Assembly: GCF_011386835.1 (NCBI RefSeq)
Contig: NC_088795.1
Coordinates: 122,839,434-122,903,433 of the forward strand
Direction: 5' to 3'
DNA length: 64,000 nucleotides
From: Chrysemys picta bellii
Lineage: Eukaryota > Chordata > Testudines > Emydidae
The notes under the pieces were generated by a model. It worked only from the letters and a program-made list of their open reading frames with translations. It searched no databases and was not told the DNA's origin. Of the stretch, positions 1 through 9,870 are shown one piece after another; position 1 is the stretch's first letter; each line of letters begins with the position of its first letter. The position numbers and the translations under genes were made by a program.

Positions 1-474
1 TAGACCAGTGTAATTAAAAGCGGAAACGTATTGTAAGTTACACAACCATAAAGTATTTTTATACAGTATTTTTCATAAAAAGCGCCAAAACATTTATCAG
101 ATTAACTCTATAAAGTCTTAGGGTGAAAACCTAGCTTCAAGTCAATGGGAGTTTTGCTACTGACTTTCATAGGGGCAGGATTTCACTCTGCATGTACAAG
201 TCTAATACAAGTAGAAAGGGGAACGTGATGCAGGAAAGCAGATTACAGTAAAATGGGTGTGGTATACATAGATGACTAATGTACTATTCCAAAAGGAATC
301 TATTATATGCTGAAGAAATTCTTACTAGTACTTTTTCATGTGCCTAAATTTTTCTTTAGATTATACTGCTCACTCTGTGTTAGTGTTTTGTCTTTTGTCT
401 TAACAAGCTAGATATGGCAACTAGTTTGAAGGAAGCATATTTAGAAGAAACTAAGTAGAGGAAACTTTTTTATA
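1..474. other. Intron 3 of RGS12, leftmost part
   Basis: No gene seen. Positions 120-200 hold a short phrase about same-coding-sense 'matching' text (GTCAATGGGAGTTTTGC followed by GGGGCAGGATTTCAC) that resembles an old amniote interspersed repeat, but it is too short to classify. The rest is AT-rich sequence without recognisable motifs. Confidence 0.4.
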
Positions 475-2060
475 GGGCTGTCAAGCAATTAAAAATTAAT
501 TTGTGATTAATCGTACTGTTAAACAATAATAGAATACCATTTATTTAAATATTTTGGATGTTTTCTACATTTCCAAATATTTTGACTTGAATTACAACAC
601 AGAATACAAAGTGTACAGTGCTCACTTTATATTTACTTTTTATTACAAATATTTGCACTGTAAAAAACAAAATAGTATTTTTCAGTTCGCCTCATACAAG
701 TACTTTAATGCAATTTCTTGCCATGAAAGTTTAACTTACAACTGTAGAATTATGTACAATAAAAAACTGCATTCAAAAATAAAACAATGTAAAAAACTTT
801 AGAGCCTACAAGTCCACTCTGTCCTACTTCTTGTTCAGCCAATCGCTAACACAAACAAGTTTGTTTACATTTGCAGGAGATAATGCTGCCCACTTCTTGT
901 TTACAATGTCACCTGAAAAAGTAAGAATAGGCATTTGCATGGCATTGTTGTAGCCGGCATCGTAAGATATTTACATACCAGATGCGCATGCTTCAACCAC
1001 AATTCCAGAGGACATGCATCTATACTGATGATGAATTCTGCTCGATAATAATCCAAAGCAGTGCGGACTGACATGTTCACTTTCATCATCGGAGTCAGAT
1101 GCCACCAGCAGAAGGCTGATTTTTATTTTATTTTTTGGTGGTTCGGGTTCTGTAGTTTCCACATCAGAGTGTTGCTCTTTTAAGACTTCTGAAAACATGC
1201 TCCACACCTCATCTCTCAGATTTTGGAAGGCACTTCAGATTCTTAAACCTTGGGTCAAGTGCTGTAGCTATCTTTAGAAATCTCACATTGGTACCTTCTT
1301 TGCATTTTGTCAAATTTGCAGTGAAAGTATTCTTAAAACAAACAACATGTGCTGGGTCATCATCAGAGACTGCTATAACATGAAATAAATGGCAGAATGT
1401 GGGTAAAACAGAGCAGGGGACATACCATTGTCCCCCAAGGAGTTCAGTTAAAAATGTAATTAACATTTTTTTTAACGAGCGTCATCAGTATGGAAGCATG
1501 TTCTCTGGAATGGTGGCCAAAGCGTGAAGGGGCATGCAAATCTTTTGCATAACTGGCACGTGAATACCTTGCAATACCGGCTACAAATGTGCCATGCAAA
1601 TGCCTGTTCTCACTTTCCTGTGACATTGTAAATAAGAAGTGGACAACATTATCTCCAGTAAATGTAAACAAACTTGTTTGTCTTAGCGATTGGCTGAACA
1701 AGAGGTAGGACTAAGTGGATTTGTAGGCTCTCAAGTTTTAAATTGTTTTGTTTTTGAGTGCAGTTATGTAACCAAAAAAAAAAAAAATCTACATTTGTAA
1801 GTTGCAGTTTCACAATAAAGAGATTTCACTGCAGTGCTTGTATGAGGTGAATTGAAAAATATTATTTCTTTTGTTTATATTATTTTTATTACAAATATTG
1901 GCAGTTTAAAAATGATAAAGTGAGCACTATACACTTTGTATTCTGTTGTAATTGAAATCAATATATTTTAAAATGTAGAAAAACATCCAAAAATATTTAA
2001 TAAATTTCAGTTGGTATCTATTTGCTTAACAGTACAGTACAGTTTAAACTAGCCATGTGT
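475..2060. mobile_element. Foldback hAT-type DNA transposon remnant
   Basis: The left arm (about 540-930) and right arm (about 1615-2000) are inverted copies of one another. Both contain the same landmarks in opposite orientation: a GTGAGCACT/AGTGCTCAC block near 620 and 1920, a GATTGGCTGAACAAGA block near 840 and 1690, and a CATTGTAAA block near 905 and 1626. The left terminus begins GGGCTGTCAAGCAATTAA at about 477. The matching right terminus is missing after about 2050, so the element is clipped on the right. Between the arms lies a broken hAT transposase fragment on the minus strand. Arms of several hundred bases are far longer than ordinary hAT terminal repeats, so this is a foldback derivative. 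Confidence 0.7.
971..1466 (-). pseudogene. hAT transposase C-terminal fragment, broken
   Basis: The minus-strand reading from 1466 to 1209 contains the hAT-family phrase ATALDPRFKNLKCLPKSER, typical of the region before the hAT dimerisation domain in Charlie/ZBED-like transposases. A stop follows. The homologous continuation (VWSMFSEVLKEQ, then an acidic serine-rich stretch) resumes in a different frame from 1207 to 971. The piece therefore carries at least one stop and one frameshift and cannot encode a transposase. It lies between the inverted arms of the surrounding foldback element. The zinc-finger and most of the RNase-H-like catalytic core are absent. Confidence 0.75.
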
Positions 2061-2082
2061 TCAGCTCTTGTTCCAAAGCAAC

Positions 2083-2622
2083 TGACGTTTTGAATCTTGT
2101 CTGTATTTTACAATTTTACAATTTTTCTTCTTGATGGTGAAAATATAGTTTGTCATATCTTGTATTTGGAAAGACAATTTTTAGTTGTGATATCAATCAA
2201 AGAGAAATGTCCTTTTCTTCAGGATCTCAGCTTTGGCCATTTGTTTCCTGTGGAAAATGGCTCAATCTTACAAACTGTGAGCCCATTCCTGCAACATGAG
2301 GAGTGCCAGTTGAGGGCCACATACCTTGCAAGGGGTGAGCATCTGAGTTTAAGATATTTAAAGTTTAAAGAACACTAATTTTAAGGTTACTTTCACTAAA
2401 CTTGGGATGTTTGACCAGCCGTTAAGTCTTGGGAATCCCTCCCCTTTCCGCCCCCCCCCCCCCCCCCCCCGCGACAAGAACACACACAGAGCATGAATCT
2501 ATGGGGTGGGGTGGGCAGCATAGGGGGAGGACTCACAGGGCTACATTTGAGATGCAGGGTGGGACAGGTGGCCTAGAGCTCACAGACAATCAGAAAGAGG
2601 GAGGACAGAAGAGAGATAGTTT
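2083..2622. other. Intronic DNA with a poly-C tract
   Basis: No gene. A run of about 20 C lies at 2451-2470, followed by purine-rich sequence. Around 2280-2350 there is a stretch reminiscent of an old SINE-type repeat, too diverged to name. Confidence 0.4.
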
Positions 2623-2636
2623 TTCAAGATTTAATA

Positions 2637-2780
2637 TCAGAGGGGTAGCCGTGTTAGTCTGGATCTGTAAAAAGCAACAAAGAGTCCTATGGCACCTTAA
2701 AGACTAACAGATGTATTGGAGCATAAGCTATCGTGGGTGAATGCCCACTTCGTCAGACACATGTTCTGACGAAGTGGGCA
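2637..2780. mobile_element. Short hairpin-ended element with 14-bp TSD (GTAGCCGTGTTAGTCT family)
   Basis: A 144-bp insertion flanked by an exact 14-bp direct repeat, TTCAAGATTTAATA, at 2623-2636 and 2781-2794. It begins with AGGGGTAGCCGTGTTAGTCT and contains GGCACCTTAAAGACTAACAG. It ends in a perfect stem: CCCACTTCGTCAGA at 2740-2757 is answered by TCTGACGAAGTGGG. Related copies lie at 18541 and 34787. I recognise the consensus as one of the commonest interspersed repeats in turtle DNA but cannot give its official name. Confidence 0.8.
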
Positions 2781-2967
2781 TTCAAGATTTAATAGGCAAT
2801 GATTGAAACCCATTAAATAATTTTTAAAAGAGAACTAATTATTTTTTTTAAATGACAATAGGCCAGGATTAAAAACAAAGTAAAAAAAGACAGTGGCATT
2901 TAACAGAACAAGAACAAGAGTTCATGTTAATTAACTACCACTGTTTTTAATTACTGTGTGTTTAATC

Positions 2968-3690
2968 TTGGCTGTCAGAGTTCCGGGCAACTGACCCGTA
3001 TTCCACCTTCACAGTCCATTAAGGGGGCACTCACTTTTGGGATCCCAGCTCCTAGCCATCACCTCTCTTGGGAGGAGACCTGCATCTCTGTCCTCTTGAC
3101 TGGGATTTACCCAGGCTGCAGAGTTCCCTGCCTACACTGCAAAATTATCAGCAAGCCAGACTGCCTAAACAGGCCAGCGTCTACACTTTGTTTTCTCTTT
3201 GAAGGCTTATGAATAGAATAATTGCCAGTAGTTATAAGTTACACCCAGTTCTCTCTAACCAAAATACATTTATTCTTAAGGTGAAAGCATTAGAGAAAAT
3301 ATATTAAAAACAATAAAAGAACCTACTCACATGCTAGTAAGCTCACCAGAAATCATACACCCACACACCCCTGCTCCAGCAGGGTCTCTAATAGAAGTCA
3401 GTCCTTCAAACCCCACCAAGGGATTTTTCTGTGGTTACAAGTTCGTATAGGTTAGTGTTTTCTTTATACAGCCTGGGTTTTTGATCTTCAGATTCCAGGA
3501 ACAGGTGATCAGTAGACAATGATCCCTTCCTCAGGGGATTTTCAAAAGGCTCTGGTGGGGAATTAAGGGGGAGGGAAATTTGCATTCCCCACCCTCTAGA
3601 TATTGCCCAAGAAATCCACTTCATGCGTATTGTCTCAAGAGTCCATTACTGTCTGCCACATTGTTCAGTCATTCAGGCCCACAATAATAC
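2968..3690. repeat. Possible solo LTR, antisense, unclassified
   Basis: About 720 bp resembling a dispersed turtle repeat. The landmark is a block at 3260-3345 (TTTATTCTTAAGGTGAAAGC, then AATAAAAGAACCTACTCAC). I believe this belongs to an endogenous-retrovirus-type LTR read on the opposite strand, but I find no clean TG...CA ends or target duplication, so the call is tentative. No open reading frame of interest. Confidence 0.35.
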
Positions 3691-3704
3691 ATAACACCTA
3701 TGAC

Positions 3705-4450
3705 TCTTAGACTTTAAGCTTAGATGGGACCATCATGATCATCTAGTCTGACCTCCTGCACACTGCAAGCCACAGAACCTCACCGACTCCTTAAACAAAC
3801 CCCGAACCTCTGGCTGAGTTACTGAAGTCCTCAAATCATGCTTCAAGACTTCAGGTTACAGGGAATTCACCATTTACACTAGTTTAAGAACATAAGAATG
3901 GCCATAGGTCTACCGACAGTGGCCAATGCCAGGTGCCCCAGAGCAAGTGAACCTAACAGGTGCCCCAGAGCGAGTGAACCTAACAGGTAACGATCTCTGT
4001 GATCTCTCTCCTGCCGTTCATCACCACTCTCTGACAAACAGAGGCTAGGGACACCATTTCTTACCCCTCCTGGCTAATAGCCATTAATGGACTTAACCTC
4101 CATGAATTTATCCACTTCTCTTTTAACTATAGTCCTAGCCTTCACAACCTCCTCAGGCAAGGAGTTCCACAAGTTGACTGTGCGCTGTGTGAAGAACTTC
4201 CATTTGTTTTAAACCTGCTGCCCATTAATTTCATTTGGTGGCCCCTATTTCTTATATTATGGGAACAAGTGAAGAACTTTCCCTTATTCACTTTCTCCAC
4301 ATCACTCATTATTTTATTTTATATACCTCTATCATATCCCCCCTTAGTCTCCTCTTTTCCAAGCTGAAACTGGGTTTAAACCTTGGAAGCCTGTTCCAGA
4401 ACTTCACTCCTCTGATGGTTAGAAATCTTCATCTAATTTAATACAATTGA
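3705..4450 (-). mobile_element. CR1 LINE 3' fragment, interrupted by a younger CR1
   Basis: Antisense CR1 3' region. It starts with the phrase GATCATCTAGTCTGACCTCC at about 3738-3757 and resumes after 4368 with TTCCAGAACTTCACTCC and CTGATGGTTAGAAATCTTC, which belong further upstream in a CR1. Both halves are truncated and non-coding. The interruption at about 3889-4368 is another CR1, listed separately. Confidence 0.8.
3889..4368 (-). mobile_element. CR1 LINE 3' fragment nested in an older CR1
   Basis: Antisense CR1 3' end with the standard blocks AAGAACATAAGAATGGCCAT at the left, CAAGGAGTTCCACAAGTTGA near 4156 and ATCATATCCCCCCTTAGTCT near 4331. The flanks ACTAGTTTAA (left) and ACTGGGTTTAA (right) look like a diverged target duplication. 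Positions 3931-3990 contain a local tandem duplication of a 35-bp unit ending in GTGAACCTAACAGG. Non-coding. Confidence 0.85.
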
Positions 4451-4806
4451 CTCCAAAGATACTTAAACTTAATTCAATAAGGATATCCAAGGATATTGCT
4501 ACATCTGTCAAACTGACTTTTTTCATTTTATTTCAAAACAGTTATCTATTGTTGATGTTTAATAATTTCTTCTCAATTTCTGCCTGCTGGATATGCCCCC
4601 ATTATACCTCTTACCCAATTACCTCCTTGTCCCCATTTCTCCCACCCGGCCCTTCCACACCACAGTTCCCACATGACCACACCATTGATCCATCAAAGAA
4701 ACACTCCTTCATACACATGTAGCTACAGATCTCAGGAGGACTCTTGAGCTGTGAAAGTGTACCTGAGCTTAGTTATAGCTGCTACAACTACTAATGCCAT
4801 TACTAA
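4451..4806. other. Intronic DNA, nothing recognised
   Basis: Pyrimidine-rich sequence without repeats or splice-site pairs that I can support. Ends in a run of 12 G at 4807. Confidence 0.3.
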
Positions 4807-5740
4807 GGGGGGGGGGGGAATTCTGCACCATTGCCCATGCAGAATTTGTGCAGAAATTCATGGGTTTTGTGCAGAATTTCCTTTTCCTCCATGGAAATGG
4901 GCTGCAGAGCTGCTGGCCACCACTAGGTCCACTGGATCCAGCAGTGCACAGCTCGCAAGTAGAAGATACTGCTGGGGGGAAGGGGAGGGAGCTGGAGGAT
5001 TTCCAGCTGCTGCAGTTCTCAGCATGCTCTGAAGGAAAGAGACAGCATGCAGGAAACTCCATACAAGCCCAGGACCCAGCATCAGGCTGTTTCTCCCTCT
5101 GTATCCCTGGTCTCTGAAGGGGAGAGGGTGTGAGTATCTAGGCTGGGGAGGCACCACAGCTGGGGTCTGGGAGGGAGGAGGTGCGAGTGTCTGGGCTGAG
5201 GGGGAAGGGGTGTGGGTGTCTGGGTTAGGAGGCATCCCGCTGCTGGGCTCTGAGGGGTGGGGGTAGGGAGTGCGTGTGAGTGTCTGGACTGTGGGGGCAG
5301 GCGAGGGACCCACAGCTGGGCTCTGGTGAGGGCGGGGTGTGTGAGAGTGTCTGGCCAGGGGGGTCCCCATGGCTGGGCTCTGGGGGACAGGGTATGGGGT
5401 GCGGGGTGCATGCAAGTGTCTGGTTGTGGGGAGCTGCAGCTGGGATCTGGGGGAGAGAGTGTGTCTGCCCCCCCCCCCCCGGGCTCTGGGGGGAGGGGGC
5501 AGAGAAACAGGAACTGGGTTGTCACAGGGGTTTCCTTAACATTCTACTCCTGGAGGAATTTTTGTTTGTTTGTTTCTGTACTGTTACAGACATAGTTGCT
5601 GATAGGTATTTTGAAATAAATGATCAAAATAAGGGAAAGTGACATGATTACATAGTATTATTTTGACAAATAAAATATGAGGAATTTTAAAATATTGTGC
5701 ACAGAATTTTTAATTTTTTGGTGCCAAATTTCCCCAGGAA
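4807..5740. mobile_element. Non-autonomous DNA element with internal GC-rich minisatellite
   Basis: The ends form imperfect terminal inverted repeats: GGGGAATTCTGCACCA at about 4815-4830, and TGGTGCCAAATTTCCCC at 5720-5736 in inverted form. An AT-rich right arm (TTTTGACAAATAAAATATG at 5661-5679) is shared with many turtle copies known to me. The middle (about 5110-5510) is a run of diverged tandem units built on GGGCTCTGGGG and GTGTGAGTGTCTGG. Both strands give long but meaningless open frames here because stops are rare in the repeat. No transposase is present. Probably mobilised by a hAT-like enzyme, but I cannot confirm the target duplication. Confidence 0.6.
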
Positions 5741-6040
5741 TATAATGCTACCAGGACCTCTTGTCCTGAGAAGGTGAGGGCCTGCAAGGGGTCACACCTG
5801 ATGCTCCATGCCAACATGTGCTGCACAGAGGGATTGTGGAGGAGTTTTAATTTTGAATGTGAACGTCTGGCTCATTTACACTATTTACAACTAAATATTT
5901 TGATTTGATAGAGGGATTAAAGGTTTTGGATTTCATATTAAGACAGGAATGAGTGTATTTTGTAAAACCAGTAAGCACGGGTTTTACTCTGTGCATTTGG
6001 TTGTAAATTATTTTTAAAACTAACACTCAGTGGCACATTC
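5741..6040. other. Intronic DNA, nothing recognised
   Basis: No gene, repeat or motif that I can support. Confidence 0.3.
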
Positions 6041-6043
6041 TAA

Positions 6044-6295
6044 GCTTATGTCTACACTACAAATTACTTCAGTATAATTTACATTACTCCAGGATGTGAA
6101 TAATCCACACCCCAAGCAACATAATTTATTCCGACCTAAGCTCCTGCCAACCTAGCTACCACCTCTCACAGAGACAGCACTTATTAAGCCAACAGGAGAG
6201 CTCTCTCCCATTGGCTTAGAGTGTCTTCACCAGAAGTGCTACAGCAGTACACCTGCATCAGTGCAGCTGAGTTTCTGTAAATTGTGTAGACAGCC
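6044..6295. mobile_element. PIF/Harbinger-type MITE with TAA TSD
   Basis: A 252-bp element with termini GCTTATGTCTACACTAC and GTGTAGACAGCC. It is flanked by TAA at 6041-6043 and 6296-6298, the three-base target duplication typical of PIF/Harbinger transposons. The interior keeps the phrase GTCTTCACCAGAAGTGCTAC seen in other turtle copies. It has no coding capacity. Related MITEs lie at 53905, 54372 and 56941, and possible autonomous relatives at 20700 and 29735. Confidence 0.8.
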
Positions 6296-6298
6296 TAA

Positions 6299-6718
6299 GA
6301 AACAGAAACTAGCAACAAGTAAGAAACAGTCCCTCTTGTACCAACAGCATATGTTTAAAAAGAGAGAAAGGACAGATGTATCAGATTTAAAGATTAATCA
6401 CAGAGCCATAGAGCACTCTAAGCAGCAGCATCAGTAGATTTTTATTAGTTTTGAGACTTTGGACCGTTCTAAACTATATTATGCAAAACAGGTGCAGTAC
6501 TTTGAGAACTGAATTACTGGGGAGAATGGAAAACGTACAGAAGAATAGAAGACCAATAAGCAATTTTTTCCAAGCTATAGATGAAGATATTTTCTTGGGG
6601 ATGTAATGCCGTTTTGGTTCCATTGAAGACAAAACTTATGTAACTTAGCTAGGGCCTTGGGCACAAAATTAGATAAAATGGTGGCAAGAGGTCTAAACCT
6701 TGAACCATGGTGGAAATA
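6299..6718. other. Intronic DNA, nothing recognised
   Basis: AT-rich single-copy-looking sequence without supported features. Confidence 0.3.
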
Positions 6719-6848
6719 CAGATGCTCCCCAGGTTACGCAAACCCAACTTACGCAAACCTGCACTTACGGAAAAAGTTCCATAAGCGGTTTTTTTGGTTT
6801 TTTGGCTTAATTGTTGGATATATGTCCCTGGAATGCCTTGCATAAATC
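6719..6848. repeat. Short dispersed repeat (TTACGCAAACC type)
   Basis: Contains CCAGGTTACGCAAACCC and, at the right end, CATAAATCAGGGAGTGTCTG. These match the ends of a small turtle repeat that also appears, in a different portion, at 28590-28700 (GCTTAACATCGTTTCGCTTA). No coding capacity. Class not resolved. Confidence 0.45.
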
Positions 6849-7539
6849 AGGGAGTGTCTGTAGGAAAAATTCTAGCCACCTATGGTGAATCAAGATCACT
6901 TAAAAGTGGTGAACCCAAAAGAAAAAACACTTATTAATTTTATTTTCCAAAGTGATGAATTGATTCTGGAAAGCTGAGAATCAGGGAAGTGTCCTGATTT
7001 TAATCAGTCAAATGTAAGTCAAGTTACCTATTTAGAAACTTTGCTACTAAGCCAACAAATGGAGTTTATAACCATAAAAAAAAATGGTTACCTACATTTC
7101 GAAACTGTTGTTCTTCAAGGGGTGTTGCTCATGTCCATTCCATTCTAGGTGTGTGCATGCCAACGTGCGCGGCCATCAGAGATTTTTGCCTTAGTGGTAC
7201 CCGTAGGGCTGACTGTGGTGCCCTCTGGAGTGCCGCGCTCATGCCACCGTATATCAGGCACCACCGGCCCAATGCCCTCTCACATCCTTCTTGCCAACAA
7301 CTCCGACAGAGGGGCAGGAGGGCAGGTAATGGAATGGACATGAGCAAAACATCTCGAAGAACAACCTTTTGTAACTGTAAGTAACAGTTTTTTCTTCTTT
7401 GAGTGCTTGCTCATGTTGATTCCATTCTAAGTGACTCACAAGCAGAAGCAACAGGGGTAGGCTTGGAGTTCACAGTCTTGCAGCTTACAACACTGCTCTG
7501 CCAAAGCCAGCATCGTCTCGAGCCTGCTGGGTCAGCATG

Positions 7540-8461
7540 TAGTGTGACGTGAATGTGTGGATGGATGACCAGGTGGCGGCCCGACAGATCTCTTGGATCA
7601 GCATCTGTGCCAGGAAGGCTGCCAATGACGGCTGTGCCGTAGTCGAATGAGCATTACGATCACCGGCGGGGGCACCTTTGCCAGCTCATAGCAGTAGCAG
7701 ATGCAGGCTGTGATCCAATCCAAGATTCTCTGGGCTGACACTGGGCAACCTTTCATCCTGTCAATGACAGCAATGAACAATTGAGTTGACTTACGGCTTT
7801 GTTTTAACAACATAGAAGGCCCATCTGATGTCTTGGGTATGCAGCCTGCGTTCTTCCTCCATCGCATGAGGCTTTGGACAAAGAACCGGTAGGTAAATGT
7901 CTTGACCAGTGTGGAACTGGGAGACGACCTTGGGCAAAAAAGCCGGGTGCGGATGCAGCTGGACCTTGTCCTTACAGAAGACTGTAAAGGTGGCTCCAAC
8001 TTGAGCACCCTGATCTCAGACATCCTACGGACCAAAGTTATAGCAACCAAGAAGGAAACCTTCTAGGAGAGAAGGAGGGAGGAGCAGGAAGCCAAGGATT
8101 CGAAGGGGGGATCCATGAGCCTCAACAACACAAGAGTCAGGTCCCAGACATGAGGTTAAAGATGCTCCAGACCTTTCAGGAACAACGCCATCATGGGATG
8201 GGCGAAGACCAACCGGCCTTGAAACGGAGGCTTGAACACCAAAATGGCCTCCAGGTGCACCTTGATCAAAGATGGTGACAGACCCTGGAGCTTAAGGTGC
8301 AGTAAATAGTCCAGGATGTCCTGCAGCAGGGTCTCTTCCGCATGAATGTGTCGGTCCGAGGCCCAACACATGAACTGCTTCCACTTTGCCGCATATGTAG
8401 CCTGGTGGACAGTTTGCTGCTGCCCAGCAGGACCTGTTGGGCACCAGCAGAGCACTCCCAT
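7540..8461 (-). pseudogene. DIRS copy 1 tyrosine recombinase, frameshifted
   Basis: The N-terminal core-binding part reads from 8461 (ATYAAKWKQFMCWASDRHIH, then LLHLKLQGLSPSLIKVHLEA). The first catalytic arginine lies in VAITLVRRMSEIRV at about 8050. The C-terminal motif continues in other frames at 7680-7530: the usual His-x-x-Arg is HSTT here, so its arginine is lost, while the tyrosine of FTSHY is retained. The protein is split over at least three frames and is inactive. It is the last gene of the element. Confidence 0.8.
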
Positions 8462-8989
8462 TCATCCATACTCAACCACACAGCAGCCAAGCAGTCAAGT
8501 GCAGCAATGCCAGGTTCAGGTGCAGCAGGTGGCAGTGGTTCTGGGAGAGCGGATCCGGCCAAAGAGGTAGCTGCAACAGGGTGGCTGCTGAAAAACTCAG
8601 CAGCATGCCAAATTAGTGTTGACAATGCCACGCTGGGGCTATGAGGATAACAGATGCTCTGTCTTGCTTCACCTTCAGCAATACCTTGTGGATTAACAGT
8701 ACTGGCGGGAAGGAGTACATCAGCGCTCCTGACCACGGAATCAGGAAGGCCAACAGGAAGCCCTTGTCCATGCCCTGCAGAGAACAGAACACGTGGTACT
8801 TTCTGTTCCACCTGGATGCAAACAGGTCCACTGGGAAGTCCCCCACCCATAGAAGATTAGGCTGACCGCCTCCGGATGAAGAGACCATTCGTGGCGAGAC
8901 AAGAAGGTCCTGCTGAGGTGATTTGCTAGGACGTTCCTGGTTCCAGGCAGGTGGGAGACCACCAGATGAATGGCCTGCCACACATAAAA

Positions 8990-9655
8990 GTCTCAGAGGC
9001 TGAGCGCCTCCTGACAAAGGGCCAAAGATATGCCACCACCCTGCCTGTTGATGTAATACATTGCGGCTGTATTGTCTGTCAGGATCTGCACCACCCTGCC
9101 CTTCAGGTGGGGCAAGAACACCTGGCATGCCAGGCGAACCACTCTGAGCTCCCTGACGTTGATATGAAGGGCCAGATCGCTGTGTAGCCAGAGGCCCTGG
9201 GTGCTGAGCTCGCCCAGATGGGCTCGCCAGCCCAGGTCCGACGCCTCCGAGACCAGGGTGAGCGATGGAGACAGGGTCACAAAGGGAACCCACTGCAGCA
9301 CCGACTTGGGATCCAGCCACCAGTCCAAGGACAGGAGGACGTGGTCTGGTGTGTGTCTGCTGGGGATATAGACCAAAGCCAGCCACGCCTGCACAGGCTG
9401 TAGATGAAGTCGGGCATGGCTGACCACGTACATGCACACAGTCATGTGGCCCATTAGCTGTAGGCACATGTGGGCTGTAGTGAGAGGATGGCTCTTTATG
9501 TGCGCGATCAAGCCCGACATGGCCTGAAAGCACGTTACTGGACGGAAGACCGTGGCTCGCATAGAGTCAAGAACCGCTCCAATAAACTCTATGCATTGGA
9601 CTGGCGTTAACGTGGACTTCTCTGTGTTTATTAACAGGCCCAGATTTTCTCCCAA
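8990..9655 (-). pseudogene. DIRS copy 1 RT C-terminal part and RNase H
   Basis: A 220-codon open stretch. It begins just after the RT active site (LGLLINTEKSTLTPVQ, the post-YxDD region) and runs through the connection into RNase H. The RNase H shows LVSEASDLGWRAHLGEL (the usual Asp is Glu), HINVRELRVV and ILTDNTAAMYYINRQGG. The RT palm with YxDD is absent because the frame joins directly to gag sequence at about 9656. A different overlapping frame of 306 codons on the same strand is an accident of this sequence. Confidence 0.8.
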
Positions 9656-9791
9656 ATAAACCGAGTTTTTTGGACTCTTTGTTTTTGGGAGTCAAGGAGG
9701 TGGACCCGCTTGTCTTTCTCGTTGGCCACAGACAACCAATGAGCACGGGGCGGATGGGTATAAAGGTATTCAAAACCTTTGGCCAGCACAA
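9656..9791 (-). pseudogene. DIRS copy 1 gag-like remnant
   Basis: The short frame ends in KNKESKKLGLFGRK, matching the basic LDLFGRK segment of DIRS gag-like proteins, also seen in copy 2 as DWKRLDLFGRK at about 25910. It adjoins RT connection-domain sequence, indicating an internal deletion of the gag C-terminus and the RT palm. Confidence 0.55.
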
Positions 9792-9870
9792 AGTACTTTT
9801 TTCTCAGCCCATTTCAAAGAGGGAGGGATGGAGGAGGAGGTCTGCCACAAGTCTTTGGCTATTTTGAGGA

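Larger units (their letters stand above)
7085..9870 (-). mobile_element. DIRS-like tyrosine-recombinase retrotransposon, copy 1 (5'-truncated)
   Basis: On the minus strand the order is gag remnant (9791-9656), reverse-transcriptase/RNase H remnant (9655-about 8990) and tyrosine recombinase (about 8461-7540). This is the gene order of DIRS elements, which integrate circular DNA with a tyrosine recombinase instead of an integrase. The left end carries two direct copies of a terminal sequence about 280 bp apart (GTTGTTCTTCAAGGGGTGTT near 7109 and a diverged copy near 7388), a repeat arrangement shared with copies 2 and 3. The right (5') terminal repeat is missing. Frameshifts and stops are numerous. 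Confidence 0.85.

Noticed and set aside
4858..5525. Proline-rich ORFs of 147 and 185 codons on the minus strand
   Set aside because: They are the complement of the GC-rich minisatellite in a mobile element; overlapping frames are all open and low-complexity.
8613..9533. 306-codon minus-strand ORF
   Set aside because: It overlaps the real RT/RNase H frame of DIRS copy 1 and has no family motifs.
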